Source: Proteiniborus sp. MB09-C3 (lineage in GTDB: Bacteria; Bacillota; Clostridia; Tissierellales; Proteiniboraceae). From it: a DNA stretch of 64,000 nucleotides. A program made the translations under genes and the position numbers. A model generated the notes under the pieces. It did not search any database and was not told where the DNA came from. It worked only from the letters and a program-made list of their open reading frames with translations. The DNA lies in assembly GCF_030263895.1 (NCBI RefSeq), contig NZ_CP127161.1, forward strand, positions 2,232,001 through 2,296,000. The letters are read 5' to 3'. This document shows, one piece after another, positions 62,344 to 64,000 of this stretch. Numbering within the stretch: the first letter of the stretch is position 1; every line of letters begins with the position of its first letter.

Positions 62344-63042
62344 GTGAAAGTAAGAAAGTTAATTGACAGCTTTAACTATGCAGTATCAGGGATTATTTAT
62401 ACCCTTAAGACTCAAAGAAATATGAGGATTCACTATGCTGCTGCTATTCTAGTACTTTTTTTAAGCCTTTTTTTGAACTTTACTAGAATAGAGCTACTAT
62501 TATTGTTCTTTACAATATCCTTAGTTATAATTGCAGAGATGATTAATACAGCAATAGAAAAAACTATAGATATGTATACTAAAGACTATCATCCTCTTGC
62601 TGAAATAGCAAAGAATGTGGCAGCAGGTTCTGTACTAATTGCTGCCATTAATGCTATAATTGTAGCATATCTACTTTTCTTTGATAGGATCAATCCACTT
62701 GCAGAAAAGATGATATTCAAAATAGGAAATTCTAATATACATATGACATTTATAAGTATTATATTAGTTATAATACTGACTATTGTAATAAAAGCAAAGA
62801 CTAATACTGGTACACCTTTTAAAGGCGGTACTATAAGTGGACATTCATCAATAGCTTTTTCTGCTGCAACTGCTATATTGTTCATATCCAAAAACTTTTT
62901 TTTAGGGTCATTAGGCTTTCTTATAGCTTTCTTAGTAGCAGAAAGTCGCATAGAAAATAAAATACATACTTTTATTGAAGTATTTGCTGGTGCATTATTA
63001 GGAATACTAATCACTGTACTTATTTTTAAGTTCATTGGTTAG
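62344..63042 (+). CDS. dgkA: Diacylglycerol/undecaprenol kinase fused to PAP2 phosphatase-like domain
   Basis: 232 residues. Residues 1-~118 are a DgkA-type kinase: FNYAVSGIIYTLKTQRNMRIH and IAEMINTAIEKTIDM (NTAIE), then HPLAEIAKNVAAGSVLIAA. The rest is a PAP2-like domain: KAKTNTGTPFKGGTISGHSSIAFS, then VAESRIENKIHTFIEVFAGALLG (SRx5H). The first PAP2 motif has Thr-Pro where KX6RP is usual, and Ile replaces the Pro of PSGH. This would place lipid-alcohol kinase and phosphatase activities in one protein. GTG start, weak ribosome binding site. Confidence 0.85.
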   Translation: MKVRKLIDSFNYAVSGIIYTLKTQRNMRIHYAAAILVLFLSLFLNFTRIELLLLFFTISLVIIAEMINTAIEKTIDMYTKDYHPLAEIAKNVAAGSVLIAAINAIIVAYLLFFDRINPLAEKMIFKIGNSNIHMTFISIILVIILTIVIKAKTNTGTPFKGGTISGHSSIAFSAATAILFISKNFFLGSLGFLIAFLVAESRIENKIHTFIEVFAGALLGILITVLIFKFIG

Positions 63043-63062
63043 ATGGAGGGACGAGATCTGGT

Positions 63063-64000
63063 ATGTATATGCGGATTATATTAGTGTTTGTGTTGTTGCT
63101 TTTCTCTGCGTTTTTCTCTAGCTCTGAGACTGCTATTACCTCTATTCCTATATCTAAAATACGTCAGCTTAAAGAAGAGGATGAAGAATCTTCAGAAATA
63201 TTGAAAAGCATGAAGAGAAAAACAAATGACATTATTGCCTCCATACTTATTGGCAATAATATAGTAAATACTGCAGCGACAGCGGTATTAACTGAGCTAA
63301 TCGTAGAAAACTTTGTTTCAAAGAACTCAACCTTAATTGCTACTATTATCATGACTATATTGATATTAGTTATCGGAGAAATAACTCCTAAATCCTTTGC
63401 TGCACAAAATCCTGTTAAAGTAGCTGTAAAGGTTGCAAAACCCTTAGAACTTCTAGCAACAATTTTTAAGCCTATTCTCTTTATATTAACTAATATTACT
63501 AATGGGATAATTAAGCTTCTAGGTGGAGAGGTGGTAACTAATACTCCCTTCGTAACTGAAGAAGAAATTAGATCCTTAGTAGATGTAGGTGAAGAAGAAG
63601 GTACTATAAGGCATCAGGAAAAAGAAATGATCGAGGGAATATTTGAAATCAATGATATTGATGTTACTGAGGTTATGGTACCTAGGATTGATATCGTGGC
63701 TATTTCGGAGGATTCTAATTTGAGAGAAGCTCTAAATATCGTAATTACATATGGTCATTCAAGAATCCCTGTATACAAAGATACAATTGACAATATAGTA
63801 GGTATTTTATATGCAAAGGATATATTGCCTTTTGCTTCCTTAAATGATCAAAGATTTGATGAAAAAAAAGTAACGGAAATTATGAGACTTGCTTATTATG
63901 TTCCTGAAACAAAAAATGTAAATCAATTGTTAAAGGAATTACAACAGCAAAAGGTGCACATGGCAATTGTGCTAGACGAATATGGTGGAACAGAAGGGCT
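63063..64000 (+). CDS. CNNM/CorC-type transporter with CBS domains (partial, runs off end)
   Basis: Open to the window end, at least 312 residues. N-terminal DUF21/CNNM membrane domain (helices near 4-20, 55-80, 90-115; SSSETAITSIPISKIRQLK, IGEITPKSFAAQNP), then TEEEIRSLVDVGEEEGTIRHQEKEMIEGIFEINDIDVTEVMVPRIDIVAI, which opens the CBS pair. Related proteins export Mg2+/Co2+ or act in haemolysin-like families. GGAGGG is 12 bases before ATG 63063; ATG 63069 is an alternative. It replaces the cdd-era genes that follow dgkA in B. subtilis. Confidence 0.9.
   Translation, partial: MYMRIILVFVLLLFSAFFSSSETAITSIPISKIRQLKEEDEESSEILKSMKRKTNDIIASILIGNNIVNTAATAVLTELIVENFVSKNSTLIATIIMTILILVIGEITPKSFAAQNPVKVAVKVAKPLELLATIFKPILFILTNITNGIIKLLGGEVVTNTPFVTEEEIRSLVDVGEEEGTIRHQEKEMIEGIFEINDIDVTEVMVPRIDIVAISEDSNLREALNIVITYGHSRIPVYKDTIDNIVGILYAKDILPFASLNDQRFDEKKVTEIMRLAYYVPETKNVNQLLKELQQQKVHMAIVLDEYGGTEG

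Noticed and set aside
1-64000. tRNA, rRNA, CRISPR arrays, prophage, known defence genes
   Set aside because: Read through both strands; no cloverleaf clusters, regular spaced repeats, integrases, phage structural genes or restriction/abortive modules were recognised. addAB is housekeeping repair.

Overview
The window is a gene-dense, AT-rich piece of chromosome from an endospore-forming Firmicute. The suggested group is class Clostridia, probably an anaerobic, amino-acid-fermenting Tissierellales/Peptostreptococcales-like organism; the exact taxon is inference. The evidence is strong AGGAGG-type ribosome binding sites, frequent TTG/GTG starts, extended TGnTATAAT -10 boxes, and sporulation genes (gpr, spoIIP, yqfC, yqfD, a Spo0E-like peptide, a small hydrophobic coat-type peptide). 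CIRCE/HrcA heat-shock control, an arginine deiminase pathway and a cytosolic hemerythrin fit the same picture. No rRNA, tRNA, CRISPR array or prophage was seen. The only mobile element is one IS200-type insertion sequence.

Layout. (1) 33-7326: addB-addA-GIY-YIG nuclease, overlapping and probably co-transcribed. (2) 7506-9386: htpG on the minus strand with a perfect CIRCE operator. (3) 9649-17182: single genes separated by clear terminators: a tandem P-loop ATPase, a small leader-type ORF plus hairpin ahead of rsgA, glnS, galE, a membrane protein and an alpha/beta hydrolase. (4) 17344-18434, minus strand: a sporulation-flavoured patch with a Spo0E-like phosphatase, a small hydrophobic peptide and a Tyr-rich Cu,Zn-SOD. 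(5) 18608-25378: small membrane protein, hemerythrin, Xaa-Pro peptidase, AlaX editing protein, Crp-type regulator and several unknown proteins, with a 160-bp palindromic repeat. (6) 25670-30284: DUF4177, MoxR, DUF58 and DUF4129 genes, then an ECF transporter S component. (7) 30306-31031: IS200 element. (8) 31193-33605: ArgR-type boxes, promoter and arcA-arcB.

(9) 33723-63042 follows the classical Firmicute backbone order comEC-holA-(insert)-rpsT-gpr-spoIIP-(lepB)-lepA-hemW-hrcA-grpE-dnaK-dnaJ-prmA-rsmE-mtaB-HIT-rpsU-yqeY-yqfC-yqfD-phoH-pgpH-ybeY-dgkA, and a truncated CNNM/CBS transporter runs off the end. The main departure is between holA and rpsT. There a Spo0B/AgrC-type histidine kinase, NfeD, flotillin FloA, a 64-residue protein and a LytTR response regulator lie in a row. 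nfeD-floA are correspondingly absent from between yqeY and yqfC, their place in Bacillus subtilis.

How it works together: the HrcA repressor encoded at 47988 should bind both CIRCE sites and so tie htpG at the far left to hrcA-grpE-dnaK(-dnaJ) at the right. ArgR-type boxes just upstream of the arc promoter fit activation of arginine catabolism. The hemerythrin, SOD and Crp-type genes may form an oxygen-tolerance neighbourhood. The best leads for something undescribed are the two-component/flotillin cluster, the leader-peptide/hairpin unit before rsgA, the Spo0E-like gene with an apparent AUA start, and the heavily structured ends of the tnpB-less IS200 element. I did not find a convincing new defence or biosynthetic system.
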